A stretch of 64,000 nucleotides of DNA from Spirosoma luteum DSM 19990 (GCF_000374065.1 NZ_KB893290.1:196154-260153), one strand, 5' to 3'; positions 15,807-24,944 are shown, counted from the stretch's first letter. Notes: generated by a model not told the origin, from the letters alone. Numbers and translations are program-made.

Positions 15807-17798
15807 TCAGGGCACCACCACAACCCGACTTTCGGACCCGGAAGTAGTTTGGACTGTGATGGCGTAACGCCCTGCCGAAAGCCCGTGTACATTAATGACT
15901 TTACTATGATTGCCCGATGCCAGGCCGGTTTCACTCGTTTGCCTGAGGGGCTGACCGGTGAGATTTGTCAGTACCAACGAAACGGGCCCGGAGGCTGTCA
16001 GGGTAAAATCAACAGTCAGCGTTTCGGCGGTGGGATTTGGGTAAACGCGCAAGCCGGTCAGAATGGGTTCTGTCACACCCGTTACGGTCGTCAGGGTCGA
16101 TGTCGTTTTCAGATTTTTTAAAATCCAGTTGTTTGGATCGATAACCACATTGGTGATTGTTCCGCGTGCGGTCAGTGTGAATGTCTGGTCGGCCTGATCA
16201 TTAAAAACGGTAATGGTGGTATCCCCCGCCGTCGACAATACCCGCATCTGCACGGGCATGGTAAACGAAGCCGGACTGGCGGTAAGCGCATTGGTTTGCT
16301 GCAGGCGTACCGTTGCCGAATTACCCCCACCCGTAATGGTAGCGGTATAGCTGGGGAAACCTTCGCCGTAAATCCACTGCTTAAAAAAGTAGTCCAGATT
16401 TTTGCTGGAAACCTGCTGCGCCACCGCCTGAAAATCCTCCGTCACGGCTGTGCTATACGCCAGTGCTGGTGTAGCCGCGTAGGTGCGTAGAGTCCTGTAA
16501 AACGTACTATCGCCCACTATGCCCCGAAGCATGTGAAGCACTGTAGCCCCCTTTGAGTAGCTCCGATTGGTATTGAAAATACTTCCTATGCTGCTGATGT
16601 CCTGTACGTAAATAGAGCCACGCGCCAGCCGGGCACCATTCATAAAATTAGCCATGTAGGTTTGATAACCCGACTGCCCGCCAACCAATTCAGCATAAAC
16701 GGCCTCGCCATAGGAAGCAAACCCTTCATTGAGCCAGATATTCTGCCAGTCGCGACAGGTAATCTTATCGCCAAACCACTGGTGCGCCAGTTCATGCGCA
16801 ATAACGGAAGGTGTCAACGCCGAGATACCCATTGACGACACGGTCTGGTGCTCCATTCCTCCATTGTCCCGGGCAAACTGGGCATGACCATATTTTTCCC
16901 GCAAAAATGGATAAGGGCCGAACCGGTTGGTAAACACCTGCATGATGGCCGGGGTCTGGGCCAGATTGGCCTGTACGCCCGGTAGGTCCTCGGGATAAAT
17001 GTAGTGCGTAATGGGTAACGTCTGGCTCCCGTAGGCAAACGGGGTTTCCAGTTGGGCGTAGTTGGAAACGGCAATTGAAATCAGGTACTGGGCAATGGGA
17101 TAGCTGTTTTTCCAGAAGTAGGTTTTAGTCCCGTCGGTGTTGGTCGTTGTACTAATGAGTTTCCCGTTGGAAACGGATACCAGCTGTGCCGGAGCCGTAA
17201 TCCGTACCGACGACGAATCCGCTTTATCGGCGGGTGTATCCCGGCACGGAAACCAGCTTGAGGCTCCGTAAGGTTCGCTCAAACTCCAGATGACCGGATC
17301 GGCGGTGTTCTCATGTTTATCGAACTTAAAACTCTGCTGTTCGTAACTGGGAACACCCTGGTAATAAACCGTCAGCGTCAGGGCCTGACCATTGGCTACC
17401 GGTTGCGGGGGTGTTACAGTCAGTTTGTTCTGGGCGTGCTGGAACCTAACTTTCTGCGTACCGACCCTCACGGAGTCGACCCGTAACCCTTCGGTGGCGG
17501 ATGCCGTGGTACTGAAATCCAGGAAAAAAGAGGCCAGGCTGGCTACAGTGCTTTTCAGCGTGATGGTAGCCGCCCCCCGCAGGTTGTTAGGGGTCGTTGC
17601 CAGGCGCAGGTCAAGACCGTAGTACGTAACGTCTATTGATGGGTCGCCGGGATAGGCCAGCCGCGCCCTGGGGTTAGTGGCCAGCCGTTCAGCCGCGCGC
17701 ATTTTCCCCGTCTGGCAGGCCTCTATCCCTTCACTTACACTCTGGGCACTGGCAAGTGAAGAAACCAGAAGCAGGACCAACGGGTATAAACTTTTCAT
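15807..17798 (-). CDS. Secreted M1-family metallo-aminopeptidase with T9SS sorting domain
   Basis: 663 residues: signal peptide (MKSLYPLVLLLVSSLASAQ), the M1 N-terminal beta domain, then the catalytic domain with the exopeptidase loop GGMEH (the GAMEN equivalent) and the zinc site HELAHQWFGD-x11-NEGFA (HExxH-x18-E). The last ~80 residues (LRVYPNPTAETLTVDF to SRVVVVP) are a type A T9SS C-terminal sorting domain. The enzyme therefore should pass the outer membrane and be released or surface-bound, removing N-terminal amino acids from peptides. Single gene, convergent with glgE. Confidence 0.92.
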   Translation of the reverse strand: MKSLYPLVLLLVSSLASAQSVSEGIEACQTGKMRAAERLATNPRARLAYPGDPSIDVTYYGLDLRLATTPNNLRGAATITLKSTVASLASFFLDFSTTASATEGLRVDSVRVGTQKVRFQHAQNKLTVTPPQPVANGQALTLTVYYQGVPSYEQQSFKFDKHENTADPVIWSLSEPYGASSWFPCRDTPADKADSSSVRITAPAQLVSVSNGKLISTTTNTDGTKTYFWKNSYPIAQYLISIAVSNYAQLETPFAYGSQTLPITHYIYPEDLPGVQANLAQTPAIMQVFTNRFGPYPFLREKYGHAQFARDNGGMEHQTVSSMGISALTPSVIAHELAHQWFGDKITCRDWQNIWLNEGFASYGEAVYAELVGGQSGYQTYMANFMNGARLARGSIYVQDISSIGSIFNTNRSYSKGATVLHMLRGIVGDSTFYRTLRTYAATPALAYSTAVTEDFQAVAQQVSSKNLDYFFKQWIYGEGFPSYTATITGGGNSATVRLQQTNALTASPASFTMPVQMRVLSTAGDTTITVFNDQADQTFTLTARGTITNVVIDPNNWILKNLKTTSTLTTVTGVTEPILTGLRVYPNPTAETLTVDFTLTASGPVSLVLTNLTGQPLRQTSETGLASGNHSKVINVHGLSAGRYAITVQTTSGSESRVVVVP

Positions 17799-17853
17799 AC
17801 GAATAGCATCTTGCTGACTTAACCGGTCAGTTTATAAGTTAGTTAAACGATCA

Positions 17854-18516
17854 TTACTCTTTTTCCCGACCTATATTCAGTAGCGGGGATTCCTGCGTAT
17901 CAGCCTCGGCTTTGACTTTAAGGGCATCCAGCCTTTTCTGGTCGGCTTCGGGAAGTTGCAGGCTCCAGCCCATCGAACTGGCCAACTGATACATCATGTA
18001 CTGAATCTGGTTATTGGCGATTTTGGGTAGATCGCTCTGCATAGCCCGCTCATTCATGGCCCGCTTGGCATCCTCCAGAATCTGGGTATAATCTTCGCTG
18101 TTAAAGTAGTTCAGATACCCCGCCTGTATATCGTAAAACTGATAATCGGTATCAATCGACAGAATTTCCGGTTCAGGGAAGGCCTCTATAATAAGCTTTT
18201 TTTCGCCGTTATCCGGGGCACGAAACCGAACTTTGGCAAAGTCGAAACCCACCAGTACTTTCGATTTAGCAATGACCATCGCTTTCTTGGGGTCATTCAG
18301 CACATACAGGATTTTTTTCTGGTCCTGGTAGTTGTAAATCTCCGAGAAGTACCCTTCGGCCATCACCACTTTGAACACTTTCTCGATACGTTCCAGCAGC
18401 ACTACTGAATCGCGCTGAATGCCGGTTTGGCCCACGCGTTTGCGTACTACATTGGCGAAGGCCAGTCCCCCGCCCGCACCAACGAGCAGCAGTAAAACGG
18501 TGGTAAAAAAGTCCAT
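17854..18516 (-). CDS. DUF4230 family membrane-anchored protein
   Basis: 220 residues. One N-terminal helix (MDFFTTVLLLLVGAGGGLAFA), then the DUF4230 region (VFKVVMAEGYFSEIYNYQD...LVGFDFAKVRF...ILSIDTDYQFYDIQAGYLNYFN), ending in a charged tail. An open frame extends upstream to 18795 but runs through the hairpin at 18541-18600 and into the 3' end of rny, so ATG 18516 is chosen. Function of the family is unknown; in this phylum it is widespread. Confidence 0.8.
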   Translation of the reverse strand: MDFFTTVLLLLVGAGGGLAFANVVRKRVGQTGIQRDSVVLLERIEKVFKVVMAEGYFSEIYNYQDQKKILYVLNDPKKAMVIAKSKVLVGFDFAKVRFRAPDNGEKKLIIEAFPEPEILSIDTDYQFYDIQAGYLNYFNSEDYTQILEDAKRAMNERAMQSDLPKIANNQIQYMMYQLASSMGWSLQLPEADQKRLDALKVKAEADTQESPLLNIGREKE

Positions 18517-18540
18517 AGGTCTTTTAATGTATAGCCTAAA

Positions 18541-18600
18541 ATAAAAAATGCACAATGAGTAGTGGTCTGTCAGCACCATCATCCATTGTACATTTTTTAT
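18541..18600 (-). terminator. Long hairpin downstream of rny
   Basis: Arms of 17 bases (18541-18557 and 18584-18600) pair with one mismatch that can be a wobble, with A and T runs at the outer ends. A partial inner pairing (GGTGCT with AGACCAC-like bases) extends it. It lies 12 bases after the rny stop and before the DUF4230 start, so it probably ends the rny transcript. Confidence 0.65.
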
Positions 18601-18611
18601 TGTGGAAGCAG

Positions 18612-20216
18612 TTACTTCGCGTATGCAACTGCCCTCATTTCCCGAATTACAGTTACCTTGATTTGACCGGGGTACTGCATTTCTTTCTCTATCTTCTGCG
18701 AGATTTCGTAAGACAGCACGCCCGCCCGTTCGTCGGATACGTGGTCGGCATCCACCATGATGCGGAGTTCGCGACCCGCCTGAATAGCGTAGCATTTGGT
18801 TACACCGGGGAAGTTACCCGCCAGTTCTTCCAGTTCTTTCAGTCGCTTGATGTAGGATTCCATCATTTCGCGCCGGGCACCGGGGCGTGAACCAGATACG
18901 GCATCACACACCTGCACAATGGGCGAAATCATGCTGGTCATCTCTATTTCGTCGTGGTGAGCACCAATGGCGTTGATGACTTCCGGATTCTCTTTGTATT
19001 TCTTCGCCAGTTCCATGCCCAGAATAGCGTGGGGTAGTTCTGCCTCTTCGGGCCACACTTTACCGATGTCGTGGAGCAGACCGGCACGTTTCGCCAGCTT
19101 GGCATTCAGGCCTAATTCAGCCGCCATCGTGGCGCAGAGTTTAGCCACCTCGCGGGAGTGTTGCAGCAGATTCTGCCCATAACTGGACCGGAAACGCATC
19201 CGCCCTACCATCTTGATTAGTTCGGGGTGCAGGCCGTGAATACCTAGGTCAATGACGGTTCGCTCGCCAATTTCCACGATTTCGTCTTCAATGTTCTTGC
19301 GGGTTTTGGCTACAATCTCTTCAATACGGGCGGGGTGAATACGGCCATCCTGTACCAGCCGGTGCAGCGACAGGCGGGCAATTTCGCGCCGTACCGGATC
19401 GAAGCCGGAAATGATAATGGCTTCAGGGGTGTCGTCCACAATAATTTCGACACCGGTAGCGGCTTCGAGCGCGCGAATGTTGCGGCCTTCGCGGCCAATA
19501 ACTTTCCCCTTAACGTCGTCGGATTCAATGTTGAAAACGGACACGCAGTTTTCGATAGCGTGCTCGGTAGCCGTACGCTGAATGGTTTCGATAACCACCT
19601 TTTTAGCTTCTTTGGTAGCCGTCAGTTTCGCTTCTTCAACAATGTTTTTGATGTATGAACTGGCCCGGGTTTCGGCTTCTGCCCGCAGGGTTTCCATGAG
19701 TTGTTCACGCGCCTGGTCGGCGGAGAGACCCGCGATTTTTTCCAGTTGGGATACCTGATCGGCCAGCATAGTATCGGCTTCCTGTTGCCGGCGGTCTACG
19801 TCTTCCTTGCGCCGGTTGAGGGCATCTACCTGCTGAGCGAGACTGTTTTTTTGTTGCCCGATTTCGTTCCGCTGCTGGTTCAGTTCCTGTTCTTTGGTAC
19901 GCTGCTGGTCGGCCTGCTGGCCCAGTTGCTGTTCGCGCTGCTTGAGTTTATTCTCGTTCTGAAGGAGTAAATTTCGTTTCTGACTGGTTGTTTCTTCAAA
20001 TTCCGCCTTTAACTTCAGGTACTTTTCTTTGGCTTCCAGCATCCGGTCTTTCTTGATGTTTTCCGCCTGCAATTCCGCATTCTTAATAATTGTTGCGGCC
20101 TGTTCTTCGGCTTCTTTTTCGTGCTTTGCCCGTACACCCGCCATCATTTGACGGCCAATCAATATGCCTATACCACCCCCTACGAGGGCAGCAAGAATCG
20201 TTAACCAAATGTCCAT
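18612..20216 (-). CDS. rny: Ribonuclease Y
   Basis: 534 residues. N-terminal membrane helix (IWLTILAALVGGGIGILIG), a long Gln/Lys-rich coiled coil (about 25-170), a KH domain (GKVIGREGRNIRALEAATGVEIIVDD), then an HD domain (HSREVAKLC...RAGLLHDIGK...AHHDE) with the metal-binding His-Asp pair. It is the membrane-bound endoribonuclease that starts mRNA decay. In the window it follows zapA on the same strand, an order common in Bacteroidota. The start ATG 20216 gives the usual hydrophobic N-terminus. Confidence 0.96.
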   Translation of the reverse strand: MDIWLTILAALVGGGIGILIGRQMMAGVRAKHEKEAEEQAATIIKNAELQAENIKKDRMLEAKEKYLKLKAEFEETTSQKRNLLLQNENKLKQREQQLGQQADQQRTKEQELNQQRNEIGQQKNSLAQQVDALNRRKEDVDRRQQEADTMLADQVSQLEKIAGLSADQAREQLMETLRAEAETRASSYIKNIVEEAKLTATKEAKKVVIETIQRTATEHAIENCVSVFNIESDDVKGKVIGREGRNIRALEAATGVEIIVDDTPEAIIISGFDPVRREIARLSLHRLVQDGRIHPARIEEIVAKTRKNIEDEIVEIGERTVIDLGIHGLHPELIKMVGRMRFRSSYGQNLLQHSREVAKLCATMAAELGLNAKLAKRAGLLHDIGKVWPEEAELPHAILGMELAKKYKENPEVINAIGAHHDEIEMTSMISPIVQVCDAVSGSRPGARREMMESYIKRLKELEELAGNFPGVTKCYAIQAGRELRIMVDADHVSDERAGVLSYEISQKIEKEMQYPGQIKVTVIREMRAVAYAK

Positions 20217-20234
20217 TGGACTATATCGTTAGTG

Positions 20235-20320
20235 GTTGAAAAAATGAATTAATCGACCTGCTGCGATACGGCTGTCCTGAACACAAACCCTCACTTGTAC
20301 GAACTGGATGTCCGCCGTTT
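20235..20320 (-). ncRNA. Possible 6S-like small RNA between zapA and rny
   Basis: The 106-base gap between zapA and rny can fold, on the minus strand, into a long imperfect hairpin: an outer ACGGC/GCCGT pair, TCC/GGA, and an inner ACAA/TTGT around a purine-rich loop, followed by a T-rich stretch. 6S-type RNA genes are, as I recall, often found at this position in Bacteroidota. The fold is weak by eye and no conserved motif is certain, so this is a tentative call. Confidence 0.3.
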
Positions 20321-20322
20321 AT

Positions 20323-20616
20323 TTATGTTGAAATGGCCGGCGCCACTACATGATCTAATTGAGTTATTTTGTCAAATACCATTTGTTGTAATCGCTGCAT
20401 TTTTCGTTCTCCTCTGATCTTTAAGACCAGGCTGTCGAAGGCTATCATGGCCAGGGCCTCCTGTGTATCTGTGTGCCCTAACTCCCGATATTTGGTCAGT
20501 TCTTCCTGAATTATCTTCGCGGCTTCACGCACAACGGTTTCCGATTCCGGATCTACAGATAGCCTGTAGGGCCGGTCCGCAATTTTTACGTTTACGCGAA
20601 TTGGCAGTTCTTCCAT
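20323..20616 (-). CDS. zapA: Cell division protein ZapA
   Basis: 97 residues, the usual size. The N-terminal strand region (LPIRVNVKIADRPYRLSVDPESETVVREAAKIIQEEL) and following long helix (TQEALAMIAFDSLVLKIRGERKM) match ZapA, which bundles FtsZ filaments at midcell. It is 48 bases downstream of a coiled-coil gene on the same strand, an arrangement resembling the ZapA-ZapB pairing. Confidence 0.88.
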   Translation of the reverse strand: MEELPIRVNVKIADRPYRLSVDPESETVVREAAKIIQEELTKYRELGHTDTQEALAMIAFDSLVLKIRGERKMQRLQQMVFDKITQLDHVVAPAIST

Positions 20617-20664
20617 TGCTGCAGTCGGCTCGGTAAGGGCCTGAACCCCAGAGTCAATTTGGTT

Positions 20665-21003
20665 TTATGACAAACTACTCAAATGAGCAATACACCGTTC
20701 CAGTTCCCGGATATACTCGTCGAGTTGGTGTTTTAATTCAGCATTCGTATCTGTAACAGACAAGTTGTCTTTTACAATTATACTACTATCTTTTGAATTT
20801 GATGTGTTTTTTTCTGGTTTGTCGGTTTTTTTCTGTAATTCGATGACTCGTTCCTGCTGCGCTTTCAGGCTGATGTTCAGCACCTCTTTTTCCCGCTCCA
20901 GTTGCTTTATCTGGTCTTTTGCTCCGGCATATAACTCCCTCAGAACCCGAATCTTACCATCCAGTCGTTCAATTAATACGAGAATGTCATGTTCACTAAC
21001 CAC
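20665..21003 (-). CDS. Small coiled-coil protein upstream of zapA
   Basis: 112 residues with two coiled-coil segments (about 5-60 and 85-112) around a Ser/Lys-rich linker (KPEKNTSNSKDSSIIVKDN). The heptads run through LIERLDGKIRVLRELYAGAKDQIKQLEREKEVLN. It probably interacts with ZapA, to judge from position and size (ZapB-like), but no sequence motif proves that. It is AT-richer than its neighbours in the linker. Confidence 0.7.
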   Translation of the reverse strand: MVSEHDILVLIERLDGKIRVLRELYAGAKDQIKQLEREKEVLNISLKAQQERVIELQKKTDKPEKNTSNSKDSSIIVKDNLSVTDTNAELKHQLDEYIRELERCIAHLSSLS

Positions 21004-21023
21004 GGCTTCTTAATGAGTGAGTA

Positions 21024-21075
21024 AGCGGATGAATGACGGAATAACCAATACTGGTTATTCCGTCATTCATCCGCT
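21024..21075. terminator. Perfect 24-bp stem between pheT and the coiled-coil gene
   Basis: Arms 21024-21047 and 21052-21075 are perfectly complementary with a 4-base loop (ATAC). It ends 2 bases from the pheT stop codon at 21078. A T-rich run (CTTTATTTT) is on the plus-strand side only, so for minus-strand transcripts it is a strong hairpin without a good T tract; it may stop or stabilise the pheT mRNA 3' end. Confidence 0.6.
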
Positions 21076-21077
21076 CT

Positions 21078-23537
21078 TTATTTTCTGATTACGGCATCCA
21101 GTTCCTGTTCAAAAGCGGCCATGAGCCGTTGCATCGTTTTGTCGATGGTTGTGTCGGTAAGGGTTTGGGTCGGGTCCTGCAACAGGAAGCTGACCGAGTA
21201 GGATTTTTTACCATCGCCCAACGTCTCCCCTTCATACACATCGAAGACATTGACAGACCGTAATAATTTCCGCTCCGTCTGCCGGGCGAGCCGACTGATT
21301 TGCTCAAAAGTAACCCCCTTGTCGAGAACAAGCGACAAATCGCGCCGTACGTCCGGAAAGCGTACGACCTCTTCGTAACGCGCTTTGGTCGTAGTCAGTT
21401 TGAGCAGGGCCTGCCAGTCAAAGTCGGCGTAAAAGACCGGCTGTTTCAGGTCCACCAGCTTCGCTAGCTTAGGTTGAACCAGGCCCAGACTCACCAATGG
21501 CTTTTTATTCACCAGGTAGGTTAGGCCATACTGGAACAGCGTTGGGTCTGCGGGTTGCGTTTCGAACGCTTTAACCCGGAACAGGTTAAGGACAAGCTGC
21601 ACGGCAAAAGCCAAATCGTGGTATGCAACCGGCTGATTTTTCTGCAGCCAGCTTTCGGGATACTTATTGCCCGTGAGGGCTATACTCAACCGGCTTTGCT
21701 CGTTGTACTTCGTAGTCCCGTCCTCCAGGGTCACGTGATTATACACCTTACCCAACTCAAAGACCTTCAAATCCTTCTGCCGACGGTTCAGGTTGTACAC
21801 CAGTGTTTCAAGGGCTGAAAACAACATCGTTTGCCGCATCACCGATAAATCATCACTCAATGGGTTGAGTAACCTCACATCGGCACCCGACAACGACGCC
21901 CGGATGGCATCATGGTAAGCCGGTCGGGTCAATGACAGCGTCACGATCTCGTAAAAACCATTGGCCGCCAGTAACTGAGCCACCCGGCTTCTCCACTGGT
22001 CGGGGTCAGTTTTAGGAAATCCGGAGAGGGACTCGGCAGACAGGTTTACCGAAAGAGGCACGTTATCCAGCCCGTAGATTCGCAGGATTTCTTCAATGAC
22101 ATCGGCCTCACGGGTCACGTCTACGCGGTAAGGCAGCACGATAGCCACGAATCCATCCGCGCTTTGTTCGTCGGCCCGAATATCCAGGGCTTCCAGAATA
22201 CGGTGAATCTCGGTATGCTCAATGGCAATACCAATCAACCGGTCGATGTTGCGGTACCGAACGGGCACCCGGAACGGTTCAACCGGGTTCGGATACAAAT
22301 CCGTTATCTCCGAACTCACCGTACCACCCGCTACCTCCTGAATCAGGAGGGCCGCCCGTTTCAGGGCAAACACCGGCATATTAGGGTCGGTGCCCCGCTC
22401 AAACCGGAACGATGCATCCGTTTTCAGGCCGTGATGCTGCGCCGTTTTACGGACGGAGGTAGCCGAGAAGTAAGCGGATTCCAGAAAGATACTGGTCGTT
22501 TGCGCCGACACGCCGGAAAACTGCCCACCAAACACGCCCGCAATGCACATCGGTTTTTCGGCATCGCAAATCATCAGGTCAGTAGCCGTCAGTTTGCGCT
22601 CTACGCCATCCAGGGTCACAAAGGGCGTGCCTTCGGGCAGGGTCTTGATAATGACCTGTCGGCCCGCAATTTTGTCCGCATCGAACGCATGGAGCGGTTG
22701 ACCCAGATCGTAGCAAACAAAATTCGTTATATCGACAATGTTGTTAATTGGGTTCAGGCCAATGGCAAGCAGTCGTCTTTTCAACCAGTCGGGGGATTCA
22801 CCCACGGTCAGGCCACTAATGGTCAACCCCGTGTAGCGTGGACAGGCAGCCACATCCTCCACGCGTACATCGAGCGTAAGGCTGGTGTTATGAACGGCAA
22901 ACGAATCGACGGATGGCAGCGTCAACGGTCGATTCAGCACTGCTTTCAAATCGCGGGCCGTTCCTAAATGGGAAGCCGCATCAATTCGGTTGGGGGTCAG
23001 GCCAATAGCAATCTGGTAGTCGGCTTCGAGGTTGAAGTACCGGGCGGCTGGTGTTCCATTGGGCAGTTGGGACGCCGGACCGTTCGGGTCGAGCACCATG
23101 ATACCGGCGTGTGAGGTACCCAGCCCTATTTCGTCCTCCGCGCAAATCATCCCTTCCGAGGCAGCCCCGCGAATTTTGGCTTTTTTAATCTGGAAAGGAG
23201 GTGCGGCATTCCCATCGCCTGAACTGGGGTACAGCGTGGCCCCTACCAGCGCCACTATCACCCGTTGTCCGACCGCTACGTTGGGGGCTCCACACACAAT
23301 AGACAGCGGTTGCCCGGTGCCTACATCCACCGTAGTCAGGCTTAGTTTATCGGCATCCGGGTGCCGTTCGCAGGTGAGTACTTCGCCGAGTACGACACCC
23401 TCCAAACCACCGGGTACGGCGTCAATTTTTTCAATTCCTTCTACTTCAAGGCCCGTTGACGTTAGCAGTTTACCAATCTCTTCGGGAGATTCTGATAAGT
23501 CAATGAACGCTTGCAACCAGTTATACGAAACTTCCAT
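21078..23537 (-). CDS. pheT: Phenylalanine--tRNA ligase beta subunit
   Basis: 819 residues. Domains in order: tRNA-binding EMAP-like domain (about 40-155, GLEGVVLGEVLTCERHPDADKLSLTTVDVG), B3/B4 editing domain, B5 domain, a catalytic-like core, and the C-terminal anticodon-binding ferredoxin-fold (RFPDVRRDLSLVLDKGVTFEQI...LLQDPTQTLTDTTIDKTMQRL). With PheS (not in the window) it forms the alpha2-beta2 enzyme that charges tRNA-Phe and edits Tyr. A -7 promoter box lies 31 bases upstream of ATG 23537. Confidence 0.97.
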   Translation of the reverse strand: MEVSYNWLQAFIDLSESPEEIGKLLTSTGLEVEGIEKIDAVPGGLEGVVLGEVLTCERHPDADKLSLTTVDVGTGQPLSIVCGAPNVAVGQRVIVALVGATLYPSSGDGNAAPPFQIKKAKIRGAASEGMICAEDEIGLGTSHAGIMVLDPNGPASQLPNGTPAARYFNLEADYQIAIGLTPNRIDAASHLGTARDLKAVLNRPLTLPSVDSFAVHNTSLTLDVRVEDVAACPRYTGLTISGLTVGESPDWLKRRLLAIGLNPINNIVDITNFVCYDLGQPLHAFDADKIAGRQVIIKTLPEGTPFVTLDGVERKLTATDLMICDAEKPMCIAGVFGGQFSGVSAQTTSIFLESAYFSATSVRKTAQHHGLKTDASFRFERGTDPNMPVFALKRAALLIQEVAGGTVSSEITDLYPNPVEPFRVPVRYRNIDRLIGIAIEHTEIHRILEALDIRADEQSADGFVAIVLPYRVDVTREADVIEEILRIYGLDNVPLSVNLSAESLSGFPKTDPDQWRSRVAQLLAANGFYEIVTLSLTRPAYHDAIRASLSGADVRLLNPLSDDLSVMRQTMLFSALETLVYNLNRRQKDLKVFELGKVYNHVTLEDGTTKYNEQSRLSIALTGNKYPESWLQKNQPVAYHDLAFAVQLVLNLFRVKAFETQPADPTLFQYGLTYLVNKKPLVSLGLVQPKLAKLVDLKQPVFYADFDWQALLKLTTTKARYEEVVRFPDVRRDLSLVLDKGVTFEQISRLARQTERKLLRSVNVFDVYEGETLGDGKKSYSVSFLLQDPTQTLTDTTIDKTMQRLMAAFEQELDAVIRK

Positions 23538-23568
23538 ACGGGGGCAATACAGATTCAGATAAGGACCG

Positions 23569-23576
23569 CAAAGTTA
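23569..23576 (-). promoter_or_regulatory. -7 promoter box for pheT
   Basis: On the minus strand it reads TAACTTTG, an exact TAnnTTTG match, 31 bases upstream of the pheT start. No clear -33 TTTG. Confidence 0.45.
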
Positions 23577-23647
23577 GCCAATTGCTTGATTGACTATGGG
23601 CACCTTTCATGAATTGACTGCAAAAAAGCGATTCACCTCCTGTTTTT

Positions 23648-24292
23648 CTAGTCGTGCGAAGTATATTTCTCTCCGGCTTCTACCGCAACAGGCAGGGAGT
23701 TTTCGGCGGGAGGTAATGGGCAGGAATAACCCGGATTATACGCGCAATAGGGATTATACGCGGTATTGAAATCAAGGATAACCTGATTGTCGGTTAGCGC
23801 AGCTTCATCGAGTTCAAGATACCGCCCTCCCCCATAGGTTGTCTTGCCCGATGTGGCATCACGAAACAGAATGGAGTAGGTATTATCAACTTTTACGATG
23901 AGTAGTCGGCAGGTCTCGTCCTGTAAACGAAACACGGCGTGGGCAAATTTCTCGTACACTTCCTCTTTGCCATCACTCATCCTCACAACGAGTTTCTGGG
24001 TTTTATCAGCAAAGGGTTCAAGCCGGGCAACAACCCGATAGGCGGGGTCGGGCGCAAAATAAGCCAGACTGGTAAACCCTTTTTTGTCGAGAAGGGGTGA
24101 TTCGGCGTCGCTTAGAAAGAACTGGTCTTTTTTCGTTCGCTTCTCCTCCAGCTGTTGTCGGTACGTTTCGGGATTAACCACATCTGCCAACCCCCCGACA
24201 GACGTGGTAGCGCTCCCATCGAAGAAAGAGTAATACAGTACGATCGCGATAACCAGGAAGAGACCAGTTAGGAAAAATTTATTTTTTATCAT
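23648..24292 (-). CDS. DUF1684 family protein
   Basis: 214 residues with an N-terminal signal anchor (MIKNKFFLTGLFLVIAIVLYYSF). The C-terminal part has the family hallmark DFNTAYNPYCAYNPGYSCPLPPAENSLPVAVEAGEK, with conserved Cys, Pro and acidic residues. ATG 24292 is preferred over an upstream start at 24322, since it gives a Met-Ile-Lys-Asn-Lys signal. The biochemical role of DUF1684 is not established. It is divergent from the amino-sugar genes that start at 24537. Confidence 0.82.
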   Translation of the reverse strand: MIKNKFFLTGLFLVIAIVLYYSFFDGSATTSVGGLADVVNPETYRQQLEEKRTKKDQFFLSDAESPLLDKKGFTSLAYFAPDPAYRVVARLEPFADKTQKLVVRMSDGKEEVYEKFAHAVFRLQDETCRLLIVKVDNTYSILFRDATSGKTTYGGGRYLELDEAALTDNQVILDFNTAYNPYCAYNPGYSCPLPPAENSLPVAVEAGEKYTSHD

Positions 24293-24523
24293 TACTGCAA
24301 TTAATTTTTGATTGGCAAACAATGAACGCCAATAACAAAGTAAAAGTCAAATTATGCATTTTTGCACGAAAGGGTAGAGTAAAGTAGTTTATCTTGCTCT
24401 TACCATACCCTACCTGTTCTGCTTGCAAACCATCCTGTCTGCATTAATAATAATACACCTGCTTTATACTTTAATTCATTTTTAATACATTTATAAGCTA
24501 GAATCCCAGCCCCACTTCATCGG

Positions 24524-24532
24524 TAACTTTTG
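24524..24532 (+). promoter_or_regulatory. Near-consensus -7 box abutting the start of the ketoisomerase gene
   Basis: TAACTTTTG (TA-N3-TTTG, one base longer than consensus) ends 4 bases before ATG 24537. The upstream 150 bases are very AT-rich, as expected of a promoter region. If used, transcription would begin at or inside the start codon (leaderless mRNA). Confidence 0.35.
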
Positions 24533-24536
24533 GCCA

Positions 24537-24944
24537 ATGGCAAAACTTTACGAGCTAAAAACGGTAACATCAGCTAACGGAAACCTAACCGTTTTCGAAG
24601 GAATCATTCCCGGTACCATCCAGCGGGTATTTTTTATATACGAAGCAGGCAACTCCGTCCGGGCTGGGCACCGACACCACCGGGCCTGTAATGCTCTCGT
24701 CTGCCTGGCGGGTAGCTGCCGGGTGTATAGTCATAATGGTCAGGAAGAAACAATATTTCAGCTCACCAATCCCCAGCAGTGCCTGGTGCTTGAACCCGAA
24801 GACTGGCATGTGATGGATGAATTCTCCGACGATGCTATCCTGCTGGTTGTTTCGAATGAGCTGTACGACAAAGACGATTACATCTACGAACCCTATCCCA
24901 ACAGTCAGCAGTTCAATATAGTATCCATGGCTATTTCAGGATGA
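24537..24944 (+). CDS. WxcM-like sugar 3,4-ketoisomerase (FdtA/QdtA family)
   Basis: 135 residues, a single cupin. It has the family core RAGHRHHRACNALVCLAGSCRVYSHNGQEE and LEPEDWHVMDEFSDDAILLVVSNELYD, with the His residues (GHRHH) that do the isomerisation. Family members turn dTDP-4-keto-6-deoxyglucose into the 3-keto sugar. The next gene, a DegT aminotransferase, overlaps its stop by 4 bases, which gives the FdtA-FdtB pair that makes dTDP-3-amino-3,6-dideoxy sugars (Fuc3N or Qui3N; the stereochemistry cannot be told). Confidence 0.85.
   Translation: MAKLYELKTVTSANGNLTVFEGIIPGTIQRVFFIYEAGNSVRAGHRHHRACNALVCLAGSCRVYSHNGQEETIFQLTNPQQCLVLEPEDWHVMDEFSDDAILLVVSNELYDKDDYIYEPYPNSQQFNIVSMAISG

Noticed and set aside
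17854..18795. Long form (313 residues) of the DUF4230 gene
   Set aside because: The extra 93 residues run through a hairpin terminator and the rny 3' end in another frame and have no protein-like character; ATG 18516 fits the family.
22164..22967. 267-residue open frame antisense to pheT
   Set aside because: It is opposite a well-defined essential gene in a GC-rich region; its composition is that of a reverse reading of coding DNA.
23648..24322. ATG-like start at 24322 for the DUF1684 gene
   Set aside because: The start at 24292 gives a typical signal anchor; the extra ten residues do not.
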